A stretch of 64,000 nt of DNA from Mixophyes australis. Taxonomy: Eukaryota; Chordata; Amphibia; Anura; Limnodynastidae. Below are positions 26,030 through 38,289 of this stretch, piece after piece. The stretch's first letter is position 1, and each line of letters starts with the position of its first letter. The DNA lies in NCBI GenBank assembly GCA_036250195.1, contig JAVHZZ010000003.1:331744875-331808874 (forward strand), in the 5' to 3' direction. The notes below the pieces were generated by a model. The model was given only the letters and a program-made list of their open reading frames with translations, was not told where the DNA came from and did not search any database. Both the position numbers and the translations under genes were made by a program.

Positions 26030-26268
26030 CATCACAGGAGTGAAAATACGTGGTCCCCACCCCACATATCCCCACCCCACGATAAAATGCCAAAATTCAT
26101 AGCATTGAATAGCGTGGATGGGGCTTAATGACGTGATTAATCCCCGCCATTCAATTATGTGAATTTCGGCGAATCCGGGAGGTTTGCCTACTGTTTCGGG
26201 AGTCCGGGAGGACTCCCTGAAATTCGGGAGCCTCCTGGGAATTCCGGGAGAGTAGGCAAGTATGCACC
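26030..26268 (-). repeat. Dispersed CCCGGAG-rich repeat, copy 1
   Basis: Minus strand begins CATACTTGCCTACTCTCCCGG and contains several nested CTCCCGGA/TCCGGGAG palindromes. Same family as 52010-52330. Confidence 0.6.
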
Positions 26269-27184
26269 AGATGTTTCAACACACCTGAATTTGGACTTCA
26301 AAAGGCCAAAGGTACGTTCTATCACCCCTCTATGACAGAGGTGTCATAAACCAGGATTGACACCCTTATCATGAATCACCTACAATTAAACATAAATACA
26401 TGTAGATGATTGCAGCCCCACATAAAAAAATAAAACACCAAACAAAAGCAAAACCCACGTGGCCTGCGCAGCCTAAGAGGAGCCTAGTGCTGGGGATGTG
26501 CCTCTCTCTGTGCTGACTCAAAAAGCTGATGTTGCTCCAAAACACCCAACAAGATTTTTCCTACAAAAAACATTTTCAACCACCCTCAGAGTAATTGCCA
26601 TTTGGTCCCTTTTTATAGCCCTCATTAGCATGCATAGACCAATGTCTGATGTGTTTGCTAATCACACCTATAAAATACAGCGTGTTGTAGTGTCACAAGT
26701 AGGTATGTTAAATGGTGTCCCCATCTGGAAATATTAAGTGTTGCCACACCATGAGAAAAAAAATATTGCCCATCTGGTAATTAGATATTGAGCCAAGATA
26801 ATAATAAAAAAAAATAATTACAAATATTTGCACGACTAGTTTACTCATTTAAATAATTGTTGCCCCTCTACAACAAAAAGAATGCTTCATTTAAACTTCT
26901 ATTGTGCCTCCTGTTATAACATTGACCAGCAGTGTAACAGTGATGTGTTTGCTAATTTCGCCTATAGAAAACGTGTTGATTCTGGCAATTTTCAATTCAA
27001 ATTCGGGCGAGTTTGCAAAATCGCAGCTTCATACATTTAGCGATTTGTATTTCTAGAGTGACAAAACGTCGGGACTGCGATATGTAGTGATATTGGAAAT
27101 TACGATTTTGAATGTAACACCCACTTTTCTCGGCTAGGGTGTGTGTACTAGTCTTTATGTGCCCTGTCTGCAAATGGACTCTTT

Positions 27185-27359
27185 GGGGTATATTTACTAA
27201 ACTGCTGGTTTGAGAAAGTGGAGATGTTGCCTATAGCAACCAATCAGATTCTAGCTGTCATTTTGTAGAATGCACTAAATAAATGACAGCTAGAATCTGA
27301 TTGGTTGCTATAGGCAACATCTCCACTTTTTCAAACCCGCAGTTTAGTAAATCTAGCCC
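27185..27359. mobile_element. MITE family A, copy 2
   Basis: Long inverted arms (GTTGCCTATAGCAACCAATC / GATTGGTTGCTATAGGCAAC) around TAGAATGCACTAAATAAATG. Ends GGGGTATATTTACTAAACTG / TTTAGTAAATCTAGCCC. Confidence 0.85.
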
Positions 27360-27715
27360 TTTACCTTGTATGCAGTTTTTCACAGTGCCTCCACCTTGGT
27401 CTAAGTCTACTGTAGGCTCTTCATTGGGTAGTGTTCTGGAGTTAGCAATACCAGAGAGAAACCAAGGAACCCCCCGCCCCCTACACAACCACAGGAAATA
27501 TTATCACACCCAATTGGTCTTTAGAGGCCACACCGGCACATTTATTAGTGAGGCATCGACCTCTAAAGGTTTTTTTTTTTATTACATTTTATATCAAAAA
27601 TAGATTACTTTGGATCAACAATGGTGACAGATAATTTGAAACAATACTATTTGTATCTAATATATAATCTACACAGTCCTCACTAGTCTGATGTAGCTAA
27701 GTGGTACCTCTATAC

Positions 27716-27863
27716 CAGGCCTGTCCAACCTGCGGCCCTCCAGGTGTTGTGAAACTACAAGCCCCAGCATGCTTTGCCAGTAGACAACCTGTTGATAGCT
27801 GGAAGGGCATGCTGGGACTTGTAGTTTCACAACATCTGGAGGGCCGCAGGTTGGACAGGCCTG
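27716..27863. mobile_element. Palindromic hAT MITE
   Basis: A perfect 8-bp duplication CTCTATAC (27708-27715, 27864-27871). Ends CAGGCCTGTCCAACCTGCGG and its reverse complement; most of the 148 bp is one palindrome (CAGCATGC...GCATGCTG). No ORF of its own. Confidence 0.93.
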
Positions 27864-28512
27864 CTCTATACCTTCTAATAAACAACGATATCTATCACTA
27901 ACAATATACACTAAACTCTATCACAGCTGCTTTAACTTTGTAAACAGATAGAAAGTACATGTGGATGTGAAGCAGAGGTATATGGGTATGCAGTCTCTAT
28001 ACAGTGGCGGTTTAAACACAGTCATTTCTTCTCTTTCCCAGTTTGAACAAACATTAAGTGGCAAATAGCACAGAGCAATGTCACAGCTCCCTGTATTTCT
28101 CAATTTGAATTTAGCAGCGATGATCCCACACAGTGACACTTTGCAATATTACTCTCCTCCAATGAACAGTTACTTTCTTCCAGGCAATTTGACAAAGCAG
28201 CTTTCTTGTCTGTTGTTATCCCAATTCCACACGAATGCAAAACACAATGTACATCCCCACTGTGCTCTCTATTTCCCTTAGGCATAGGCATTAAGTCACT
28301 TTAATAAAAGCTGGCTCCTCACCATGCAGTTATATGGCTTTCTCACAAATAGCAGATAATGCCAGAGTTAGTGCAGTTTTCAGTTTAAACTGAGTCTTTT
28401 TCCCCTATGTGACTGTCACTGCACTTCACCCTTATTACTAGATCTCAGTCCAGCCAAGGGGTAGAATACAAAATTCTTCAGAGCTCCCCACCTGTTCCCT
28501 ACCTGACTAAAA

Positions 28513-28723
28513 ACTAGACATTTTCACTGATCCCCTCGTTTTGGTTTTGGATCTGTATTAACTTTATTGTTTTGGTTTTGGATCTGTATTTTTTTATTTT
28601 TATAAAAAAAAGAAAAATAAATTGCTAAAAACTGCTAAAATCATATTATTTGGCTCCTTTGTTCCTACATTATTATTGTTAACATTAATTTCCAATCATC
28701 TCCAGTCAAGTTTTGTCAAGTGA
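28513..28723. mobile_element. hAT end fragment related to 22334
   Basis: CTAGACATTTTCACTGATCC, GTTTTGGTTTTGGATCTG and TTCCTACATTATTATTG match the left end region of the ZBED-type hAT at 22334-22900. It runs directly into a 71-bp tandem array. Confidence 0.65.
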
Positions 28724-29212
28724 CAAGAACACTGCTACCCCTCCTGTTTCTGTATGAGCAATGGCATTGAGCAATGTCACTGGAGACTGGAGAGTGTGCA
28801 AGAACACTGCTACCCCTGTTTCTGTGTGAGCAATGGCACTGAGCAATGTCACTGGAGACTGGAGAGTGACAAGAACACTGCTACACCTGTTTCTGTGTGA
28901 GCAATGGCACTGAGCAATGTCACTGGAGAATGGAGAGTGACAAGAACACTGCTACACCTGTTTCTGTGTGAGCAATGGCACTGAGCAATGTCACTGGAGA
29001 CTGGAGAGTGACAAGAACACTGCTACACCTGTTTCTGTTTGAGCAATGGCACTGAGCAATGTCACTGGAGACTGGAGAGTGACAAGAACACTGCTACACC
29101 TGTTTCTGTGTGAGCAATGGCACTGAGCAATGTCACTGGAGAATGGAGAGTGACAAGAACACTGCTATCCCTGTTTCTGTGTGAGCAATGGCGCGTGAGC
29201 AATGGCACTGGA
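28724..29212. repeat. 71-bp minisatellite, about seven copies
   Basis: Unit CAAGAACACTGCTACACCTG through AGCAATGGCACTGAGCAATG to CTGGAGAGTGA. Copies start at 28724, 28799, 28870, 28941, 29012, 29083 and 29154. The period is exactly 71 bp after the first copy (75). Low divergence suggests recent expansion. Confidence 0.95.
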
Positions 29213-29806
29213 TCTCATATAGGTATGTCATAAGGATTTTATGCTATGAGTCCTTTTCTTTTCCTATGTTAACCACTTTTGGACAGAGTGGAGATTTAGA
29301 TTTGGGGAGAATCTGTCAGATGATTGCTTGACATATAAGACACATTTTTTTCCTCTATATATAAGTACATACCCAAGAGGGGTCAAGGAGTGTATCACGT
29401 GGTGATTGTTGTACTTCATTGTTCCACACACTGGTTGTAGTGGGTTTGAGAGATATCCAATACATTGAAGTATATGGGTTGCACTATGATATTTTTCTGA
29501 TTCCCTTTCAATGTACTATGTGGAGAAGCGGACTCACAGCTGAGTAAGGAAGTTACTTTGGATTAAAGCATATAAGTGAGATTGAACATTTATATCATCT
29601 CTTGACTATTGATCCGTATTAAGAAATTTATGTGAAAAAAACTTTGCTTAATCAGAAGCGCTATCTTCTTCTTTATATTTCATATTGTCATTTTGGTACA
29701 CATTGGGGATTGTGTGTGTAAGTTTAGAGGGCAGCATCTGATTTGATTGCGCACATGTTTCCAGTTATATTTATTTTGTCTTTTGCCAAATGGCATCAAA
29801 ATCCAA

Positions 29807-29982
29807 GGGCTAGATTTACTAAGCTGCGGGTTTGAAAAAGTGGGGATGTTGCCTATAGCAACCAATCAGATTCTAGCTTTCCTTTATTTAGTACCTTCTA
29901 CAAAATGATAGCTAGAATCTGATTGGTTGCTATAGGCAACATCCCCACTTTTTCAAACCCGCAGCTTAGTAAATCTAGCCCC
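29807..29982. mobile_element. MITE family A, copy 3
   Basis: Almost perfect palindrome with ends GGGCTAGATTTACTAAGCTG. It abuts the truncated end of a Tc1 transposase remnant. CCAAG flanks both sides. Confidence 0.87.
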
Positions 29983-30390
29983 AAGTGTTTTTTTGCAAAG
30001 CACAAACAAGACTGAGTGTGGCAGTTTTCCAGAAGAGTCTTCTTTCTTGCCACCCTACCATAGAGGGCAGCTTGTTGAATAGTTCTCACATGTACAGATC
30101 GACCAATCTCAGCCATAAAGATTTGCAGGTCCTTCAAATTTGCCACAGGCCTCGATAGCTTCTGTGATCAATATCCTCCTGGCTCTGTCATCCAGTTTGG
30201 AGCGATGGCCCATTTTAGGGAAGGTGTTGATGGTGCTAGATACTTTCCACTTCTTAATAATGTTTTGAACAGTACTGGGAGGGAGATCAAAAGCCTTTAA
30301 AATCTTCTTGCATACGTCTCCTAACTTGTGCGTTTCCACAACTTTATCACTGAACCCTTTTGAAAGCACCTTTCCAACCATGGTGAACTC
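29983..30390 (-). pseudogene. Tc1-type transposase, N-terminal part
   Basis: The minus strand from 30381 encodes MVGKVLSKGFSDKVVETHKL, then a helix-turn-helix region (STVQNIIKKWK), GHRSKLDDRARR, and after a frameshift HVRTIQQAALYGRVARKKT and FAKKHLG. These are the paired DNA-binding domains and the start of the catalytic region. It is cut off by MITE A at 29982. The DDE part is missing. Confidence 0.8.
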
Positions 30391-30737
30391 ATTGCCGTAC
30401 CATGTACTACTAGTAGTGGAATCCTCAAGGAACAGCGGGTTTTATTCTGAAGGAAATCAAAACAACTACAATTGATGTCAGGTGGTGGTCAAATAACCTG
30501 ATGTGTGATCTGGAAGAAAAATGTACCTGAGCAATCTTATAATGGTTACTCTAAGGGTCTGATCACTCATCCAAATCAGGTATTTTAGTAATTAAATTAT
30601 ATTATTTGTTAAGAATTCATGCTATTTTGAGGGTTTTAATGTGTATATACAGCTGGAGTAAGATTTTTTTTTTTTAATTTCCATAATGTAATGTGACAAA
30701 AGGTAATGACTGTGACAGGGTGTGATGTATATATAAA

Positions 30738-30785
30738 AAAATACACACACACACCTATCTATCTATTTATCTATCTATCTAATTT
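30738..30785. repeat. (CA)n/(CTAT)n microsatellite
   Basis: ACACACACAC followed by CTATCTATCTATTTATCTAT. Confidence 0.85.
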
Positions 30786-30994
30786 AAAGTAGCTATACAT
30801 ATATTAACATCAGTTGTGTATTACAAATTGCTCTCTACGCAGTAGTAGATTGTATTTTTCTAAAAGTCAATGCTGTGGATAACTAACTTACTCTATTAGT
30901 AGCAGCATCTGCTAAGGCAGGTATTTGTCCTTTCTTGCTTACTTTTTACATACTTATATATACATATAACATTTACCAAAAAAATAGTCAATAT

Positions 30995-31208
30995 GGGGCC
31001 TATTCAATTGTCCAGATTCCCGCTTAAAAACTATTACCGTTATTACGGTAATAGTTAGCTGGATTTCAGCTCGCGGCTCAGGGAGCTGATATCCAGTGAG
31101 AAAACTACCGTAATATAACGTTTTTTCCGCGCACTATTACCGTGACAACGGTAATACTGCGCAGAGCGCAAGATTTTCGGTGTTTCCACCGACAATTGAA
31201 TATGCCCC
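30995..31208. mobile_element. MITE family C, copy 2
   Basis: Ends GGGGCCTATTCAATTGTC / GACAATTGAATATGCCCC, with several TATTACCGTTATTACGGTAA inverted motifs inside. Confidence 0.75.
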
Positions 31209-31489
31209 TAAGAGTAGAATATTTTCATGTTAATAGAATTTTCTTAACACATAGTATACAGTAGAACAGGTCATCACGGATACTCCCACTCTCAGTCAGC
31301 AAATAGTGATATTGTATATGTACAGTATGTAGGTTTGTATATATTATATAGTTATCATTTTCCAAAGTGTAATTTATAGGTACACTAAATCCAGACTTTG
31401 TTTCAGGACTTAGCTGAATATTAATGGTTTTAGGAAAATTCGGGTTCAGCCAAATCCTTACCATAATGGTGTGATAAATGGAACATACT

Positions 31490-32480
31490 CTGGGTTAAAG
31501 TTATCAGTATTGGTCCTGTCATTTTCAATATTTTTATAGAAAGTAATATGTCTGTATTTTCTGATGACACTAAGCTATGTAAGGCTATTCACACAGAGCA
31601 GGGTAAAGATTTAGGCAATATAGCAAACTGGGCTTTGAAGAGGCAGATGTAATTTAATGTAGATCAATGTTGGGTTATCCACCGAGGCCATGGTAATAAA
31701 CATGCTACTTACACATTGAATGGATATAATTAGGGAAAACTGACATTGAAAAGGACTTAGGAATACTGGTTGAAAGAAAGCAGAGTAGCAGCAACCAGTG
31801 GCAGCCAAGGTAAATAAAATCTTGAGATGCATAAAAAGTGATGCACATGATGCAATCGTAGTATTACCATTGTATGGGGGGAATTCAATTCCCCCCGAAT
31901 TAGCGCAGTGTTAAACTTATTACCATTATTACGGTAAATTTAACTTGGCTTTCTGAGCTGCAAGCAAAAAGCCAGTGTTGCATCTACCGTAATAACGGTA
32001 TTTAAGCAGGCCACGTTAATTTTTACAGTAACGAGGCCAATTGAATTCCCCCCTATAAGTCAATAGTTAAACCTCGTCTTGAATATGGGTACAGTTTTGG
32101 GGTAAACTCTAATAAGGGCATAGGTGAACTTGAGAGGGCTTAGAATTAGACAATCTCTATAAAGGGAATGGAAATGTTAAACTATAAAGAGAGGCTAGAA
32201 AACCTAAGTCTGTTTACTTTGGGAAAAGTGACCTATTAATATGTATAAAAATACACCAGGTCAATACAAAAGTTTGTCTAATAAACTGTAAACAAGTAGT
32301 CATCATCAGCATAGGAAGTGCCTTTTTACTGTAAGGGTAGTAAAGCTGTGGAATTTCTTACCACATAATCATTCAATGGAAAATTTACTATCAGAGTGGA
32401 AAATGGATTGGATGCCTTCTTTACAAAATATGATATCTGTAGCTCTAATTAGTAGATGACATTACAGGGTGACTGTCAAC
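31490..32480 (+). pseudogene. CR1-type LINE, 3' part of reverse transcriptase
   Basis: Reads NMSVFSDDTKLCKAIHTEQG (the RT FADDTKL box, with A changed to S), then NKHATYTLNG, a KDLG-type block, and after an inserted MITE C (31876-32053) VKPRLEYGYSFG and MEMLNYKERLENLSLFTLG, in several frames. The 5' part is absent, as is usual for CR1 copies. Confidence 0.82.
31876..32053. mobile_element. MITE family C, copy 3, inside a CR1 LINE
   Basis: Ends GGGGGGAATTCAATT / AATTGAATTCCCCCC, with TTACCATTATTACGG inside. It interrupts the CR1 RT reading between the LPLY and SLVRP-type segments. Confidence 0.8.
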
Positions 32481-34089
32481 ACAATTAAGACCTATGAGAG
32501 GTCTAATTCAACGGAGATGTGTCTATTTGAATCTTACTATGTAACTATAAATGTGACCAAGCTGATGTTAAAGGTTGTTCTCCAGGTACAATTGACATTT
32601 ACATACAGCATGCTTTATCCTGAGGTGGCAAAAGCAACAAGAGGACACCGGCAGTACGTGTACCAGTGATGTCCTTGGTAAATATACTTTGACGGAGATC
32701 CCCGGGAAAGGCTACCACAGGCAAAAACATAGGTAATTGGAGAGAAAAAGAATACACTGCTGTAACAGGATGGACCTCCTATGCCACCCTGTCATGTTGC
32801 TGGGGAATGGCTGGGCTTGTCTTGCCACCGTCCTCTTTCTTTATCCCAATTGCGCCCCTCTAAACACAGTAGGAGGAGCTCCTTCACCAGTGCCTAGAAC
32901 AGCTTTCTTCTAGATAACTCTCGCTGCTACTGCACCCCCTTGTTTGGCACCTGGGTTGGTAACCCTGACCTCTTCTTTCAGATCAGGGATGCAGTGGATG
33001 GTTCCCCCTGGCCCATGGCACTAGCTAGAGCTTCAGGCTAGCGGGCAGATCGTTGGTACTAGACGTTGGATCCCAACCTCAGGACAGCCGGATTACAGAT
33101 TAGATTGGTCTAATCTGTAAATCACAGGAATTACAGCAGGTAAGTAGGTGTCAAAGCAGGAGCAGTGATGTTTATTAGCTCAAGAAGTCATTATAAGTCA
33201 GTTATACACTAGTTTGAGGTACTAGTGATCATCCAGAAGTTACAGATGAAATAAAACATAAAATGGTCAAACAGAGCTCTCTTTATACAGTTTCTTACAC
33301 ACATTGGCAGGTGGTAGACTCTGATCCTAGCTGGCACCACAAAGTCTGAAATATCACATCCGATGTTTACCCTCAGGATGTAATAATCTCTAGACTTGGA
33401 GAGAACACAATTTAAATTTAAGTTTACCTCAATCTGTGATTTCCCAAATCACTTGCTGTTCCATTATTCAGACAAGTTTTAAGACGGGATGAAAAACTAC
33501 ACAAAACAGAAAGGTAACAACCCACTGCTGTGCATTCAGACTAAAAAGATATGTTGGTCACTCACAATGAAAATATTTAATTAGCATAGGAGTTCCTTTC
33601 TTACAAAAACAAGCTTCCTCCAACATGGCATAATACCTCATAAATCAATAAGAAAATAAATAAGTTTACAGTTCCAGAGCCAGGACTTAGCACTGGTTAC
33701 TAACCGGGGCCACAGCGCCCATACATTAAATATTTACATTTAAATTAATAAATATACCCTTTAATACATCTTAAATCCCTTAGTGCTGAGGTTCAATGCA
33801 TTCGGCACAGCAACATCATGTACTAACCAATTCGATGCTGCAGCAGTCACCTTGACCATGAGGGAGGGGAGGGGGACCTGGCCACAATTGTGCGTTTGTG
33901 CAAAGTTTTGTATCACACTCTGGAGCAGCATACAACAGGGAATACAGGACACACATAAAACACGGATAAACAAGGTAGACAAAATAATTACAGACATGAA
34001 AACAAAGGGAAGACAGGACCCTACTACTAATCTAATTGGAAAAAGGCACAGCTGGAACAAGATGAGCTAGTGTGACTCAGAATGGAATG
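32481..34089. other. Unassigned, repeat-like
   Basis: 32760-33110 is relatively G+C-rich and resembles LTR DNA, but no TG/CA ends with duplication were found. No coding region. Confidence 0.35.
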
Positions 34090-34220
34090 GAGAGTACATT
34101 AGCTTCTGTAGTATCAGTGGGAGTAGGGTAAGCTGTAATAAGGAGATGGGTTTTAGAGAGCATAAAAAGATTTGAAGGCTGTAGGAGTTTGATTGGTCAT
34201 GGTAGGGAATTCCAGAAATA
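34090..34220 (-). pseudogene. LINE reverse-transcriptase C-terminus fragment
   Basis: The minus strand reads EFPTMTNQTP then FKSFYAL and KTHLLIT, resembling the WNSLP..SFK..LKTHL end common to L2-type ORFs. Short and diverged. Confidence 0.45.
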
Positions 34221-34699
34221 GGTAGCAGCATGAGAGATGTATTGTGGACAATGTGTTTGGACCAACTTGAATTTGCTTTCAGTCATCCTTATGCTTCTCT
34301 TCAATAAATTGAATTCAGTTTGATCTGATCTATGGACAATGAATGTGCACTGTTTTATCTTATTTATTTATATTTAATGCTTTGTTTGTAAGATCTAAAC
34401 ATTTATTAAAGCACTGTAAATGAAGGGATTGCAGATTTTCCACTTTTACACAATGAGAATAAGAGAGACTGTCACAGCCTGCAGCTGAAAGGAAAGTGGG
34501 GACAGTGGATCATGACACAGTCCATTGGTGGCTCCAACTATAGCCTGGAGACATGCATGTCCCTGACCCTTCAGAGGAGAGTGGTTCAGGCACCAGTACA
34601 GCAATGGTGATGTGCCAATGTGGTTCAGTGAAACAATACGAAGTAACACAGTCACTCGTTCTACGCACAGCAATTCTCAACCTGATGACAGGAGTGTTT

Positions 34700-35085
34700 T
34701 AAACAAAGGAAGCCGAAAAGATGATGGTGTCCGTCCAAACAGTTTTAAAAGAAATATGGATAGCTACAGGGAGTATAACAAAAAGCAGTACTGCCTGTAC
34801 TGTGCGAAACCGCTCTAGAAAAAAATTAAAAAATAGACCAACGTATTGAGCATGTTCACAATAATGAGACTGAAGTTGCTTGGGCTGTGCAATTATCCAA
34901 GCACTCGAAGGAATGGGGCATGCAATTTGCTCAGCTTCTGAATAGAGGCAACTTTGCACACAACTCTGAGTTAATAAGGGCAGGACGCTGTGTTCTGATT
35001 CCATGCAAACTACCAGACAGAAACGGTTCCCAAAGGTTTCATGCATATTTATGCATTTTAAAGACAGATATATGTTAAACCCTGC
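34700..35085 (+). pseudogene. Remnant of a repeat-family protein with C2H2-type finger (YCLYC)
   Basis: The plus strand reads MDSYREYNKKQYCLYCAKPL, a stop and frameshift, IEHVHNNETEVAWAVQLSKH, SKEWGMQFAQLLNRGNFAHN and VLIPCKLPDR. The pattern YCLYC..K..H...H, then sKerk..l..lRnrGnyaHN, recurs in many uncharacterised fish and frog proteins, often considered transposon-derived (a Crypton-like origin is my guess). Only the N-terminal module is present and it is broken. Confidence 0.5.
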
Positions 35086-36489
35086 AGGAAAATAAACTAA
35101 TATAATTTCCTGAATAAACCTGAAGTTCTTAGTGCACATTTTGATCAAGCTATGAATGCCCATCAAGCACATCAAATGGGTACCTACACTAACAATTTGT
35201 AATTTCACAATATAGGACTTACCTCATTTAGTGCTTCTAAAGTAAAAGTAATATTGATAGGAACCTGACTATGCTGCTTTGATGGGTGGGGTGCTGGGCT
35301 AAAAAGAAGACAGTCACAACCTTTAAAACATACAAAACTCCAGGGTGAGTTGGTCTGCACAATAAAATTCCAAACATATTAAAATGTGCTACACTGCTGT
35401 GTCTGAAAGTACAATACACAATTCAAAATGCAATATAGAGAAGATAAAATAAATGAAAAATATCAATGAATGAAAGCAAGCTCAGAAAAATACAATTTTC
35501 TATTTCATTATTTCAATTTCAGTTCTGACAAGTGAACTTCTAAATCAGAGAACTTCTATGTCATAATCACAAGATATCATTTTTAAAAAAAATTTGAGGT
35601 ACTTTAAGAAGATAAATTATGGAGGCTGTTCTCCAGGGTCTGTAACGGAGATATGAATAAGCTGCTTCTTCTCGGGGGACACATAGCGAGTATATATTAT
35701 TGGGAAAAAGCATATTTATATGCCAGGTTGGTTAATTTAAAGTGATATTAAAAAGTGTTTTCATCTTTTGTTAACTATAGACATTGCTATAATAAACAAT
35801 TCCCAAATTGAATGGATGAGCAATATGCTATCAACGATAGCCAAAATATAAATAAGTTAAATATACAGAGGTTTTAACATTTAATGAACAATTTTATAGA
35901 GTGAGCACAGTTTGACATACGTACCAGGCATGGCCAGATTTTCTTAACACTGTAGACCTTATAGACATTGCTTTAACTCTGTCACAGGAGAAGGGAATGC
36001 AATGAATTGTAAAAAATAAACCACCACCTACAGACAGTAGTGTACGGTTCTTTTACACATGAGCAACATGACTGAAATCTGACAGGTGTCAAAATGTGAT
36101 TGAACAATGACATCAGTCAGAACACACATCTGAAAAGCAGTGCTGTAGAACATTTTAATAAGGTACTTCAAAAAGAATTTAAAGACACAGAAAAACATTT
36201 CCATATAATAACACAGGTTTACGAAATTTAAGGTATTGAAAGCTTTTTTTAATAATACTTTTAAATTCTTAATTATACTCCTGTGTACATCAAAAAATCA
36301 CATCACATCACATTTACCTGTAAGGGGGTTACATACATTTTTAAGAAAAAAACAAGAACTTTTAATTGTTCTTTACATATTTATTGTGAAATACGAAGAA
36401 GTGTAGATGATATCACTGTGTTTTTGTCTTAATTACATACTAAAATAACAATAAAATCAAATATTAGAAACAAAACCATAATTATTGCA
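35086..36489. other. No feature seen
   Basis: A+T-rich, with no ORF or repeat ends supported. Confidence 0.5.
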
Positions 36490-37360
36490 AAAATCTGTCG
36501 CTTTTCGCTTGTAAGTTTTTTCTGTGTCGTCTGTATCATCCAGCAGTAGTCAGCCATCATGCTGACTTCCCAACGACCCTGGTATCTTCTTTCTACATCT
36601 TTAACGTCTTGGTGGAAATGTTCACCCTGTTCTTCACTGTGGTCTCAGAGATTATTGGGGGAAATGCTCAATATGGCAATTCAAAAAATGTACCTTTAAA
36701 CTCATATTGCAGCCAAGGTGTCTGTAACTATTAAGCATTTCCCTGACAATTTCTTTGTAGTTTGGATCCTTGACATTGCCTAAAAATTTTGAACTCACTT
36801 GTTTGAACAAAGTCCATGCCGAAAGTTCCACAATATTCATTACATGCCCGAAATGTTCATCTTTTATTAACTTTCTAATGTCAAAGCCTGTAAAAATGCC
36901 TTCTTTCAGTTTAGCATTGTTTATGCTAGGGAATTTAGTGCAAAGATATTTGAAAGTTTAGGCAGTGATTTTACAAATGGTTTCATCAGTCCTAATTTTA
37001 TATGTAGCGGTGGAAGTAAAACTTCATTTGGATCTTCTAAACCGGATTTGATGACATAATTTTTTCCAATTTCTAAACTTTTTCAAGCTGGCCAATTGTT
37101 TTATTGCCAATGTAAATTTTTAGCTCTGCTATCCCATTCACAGAGAAGACATGGGAACGTGGTGTAACCTTGTCGCTGGCCAAGTACCATGCATAAAATT
37201 TTAAGATCTCCACATATTAACCAGTTGTGTCTTTCATATCCAATCAGTTCCAAAACAGGTTTCAAATTTTCATGTTTCTTTAAGATAGACTGAATGTGCT
37301 AATGGTATTGACGCGTATGTGTTGCCATTATGCAATAAAACAGCTTTTAAACTTTTTTGA
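36490..37360 (-). pseudogene. Remnant of an unclassified mobile-element protein (SEEQGEHFHQD family)
   Basis: In order on the minus strand: ERHNWLICGDLKILCMVLGQ near 37230; FKYLCTKFPSINNAKLKEGI near 36950; HVMNIVELSAWTLFKQVSSK near 36840; NSYRHLGCNMSLKVHFLNCH near 36700; DHSEEQGEHFHQD and RRYQGRWEVSMMADYCW near 36600-36540. This series is typical of long uncharacterised proteins multicopy in arthropods and cnidarians, with His/Asp-rich motifs suggesting a nuclease. Several frameshifts and stops. Confidence 0.55.
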
Positions 37361-38289
37361 AGAATCTATATGTACTGTGGGCATGTATGGTATGTGATGG
37401 TATGCAGGGGTTAAAATGAGCCAACACAGGGCAAAGTTGTGTTGCATCTGTTGTATTTGGTTCCACCTTCGCCAGCTCACCTTCTAGTTGTAGTTGTTGT
37501 GTGTGCAATATTCCTTTAGACAGTATGGTGTTTAAGGCCCTTTGTAAATTTCAGCTCCAGGCTCATGTGGACCTTAATTTGGCACTGGAAGTTTTAAGAC
37601 GAGAACTGAATTGCAATGTACTTTACTACCGACTGAATTCATTTAAGACAATGTTTTATAATAAATGTAGGCAGAACACATTTATTATTTTAAAGAATAT
37701 GAAAGAAATGACTTTCATAAATACATGTTTTGCAGAAAAACGTGATGTGATGTGCAAAATCAGGAGTCATTTTCGTGTTCAGAAGCCAAAAATCTATAAC
37801 TATCACAAATTCGTTAAAAAAGCTTTTTCATCGCAGACCTGTGCAATGTATAGTCATATTTATTGTAAAGCACTAGCCAAGCAAAACACCATTGGGATTT
37901 CTAAGTAAGTCAGGGGTGCATGTATTTTAACCAGCATTACATAAGAACACAGATAACACAACCGAAATAACAAAGGAGAAACTAAAGTGCACTTGGGTCA
38001 AAACAAGAAAGAAAATACTGGTTATGTAAACACATCAACACAACACATGGTCTCCTCTTATATTGTGCATTAGGGCAGGGCCATCTTTATCTTCCATTTC
38101 ATGTCATTGTATTTAAATTGTTTGTGTCACATTCAGCTTAATGTACAGCACTGTGTAATAGGTCAGCGATGTATAAAGAATAATAATGGACCGAATGATC
38201 AAAAAATATTACAAATGTGAAAAATAATCACCTAACAGTATTAATTTCCAGATATTGTTTTTATTTACATCTTATTTGCTTGACATTGG
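37361..38289. other. Unrecognised ORF region and LINE tail scrap
   Basis: An open frame at 37501-37908 (135 codons, plus) matches no family I know. It follows the remnant at 36490-37360 but lies on the opposite strand. 38090-38190 resembles a short L2/SINE tail (CAGCACTGTGTAATAGGTCA). Confidence 0.35.

Larger units (their letters stand above)
26269..28512. other. Intergenic DNA between repeats
   Basis: Apart from MITE A (27185) and the hAT MITE (27716), nothing coding is recognised. Confidence 0.5.

Noticed and set aside
28724..29212. CRISPR-like repeat array
   Set aside because: Contiguous 71-bp tandem units with no unique spacers, in a eukaryotic genome.
34699..35208. 169-codon minus-strand open frame
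   Set aside because: Antisense to the YCLYC-module remnant; no independent features.
37501..37908. 135-codon open frame next to a transposon remnant
   Set aside because: No family motif; strand opposite to the neighbouring remnant.
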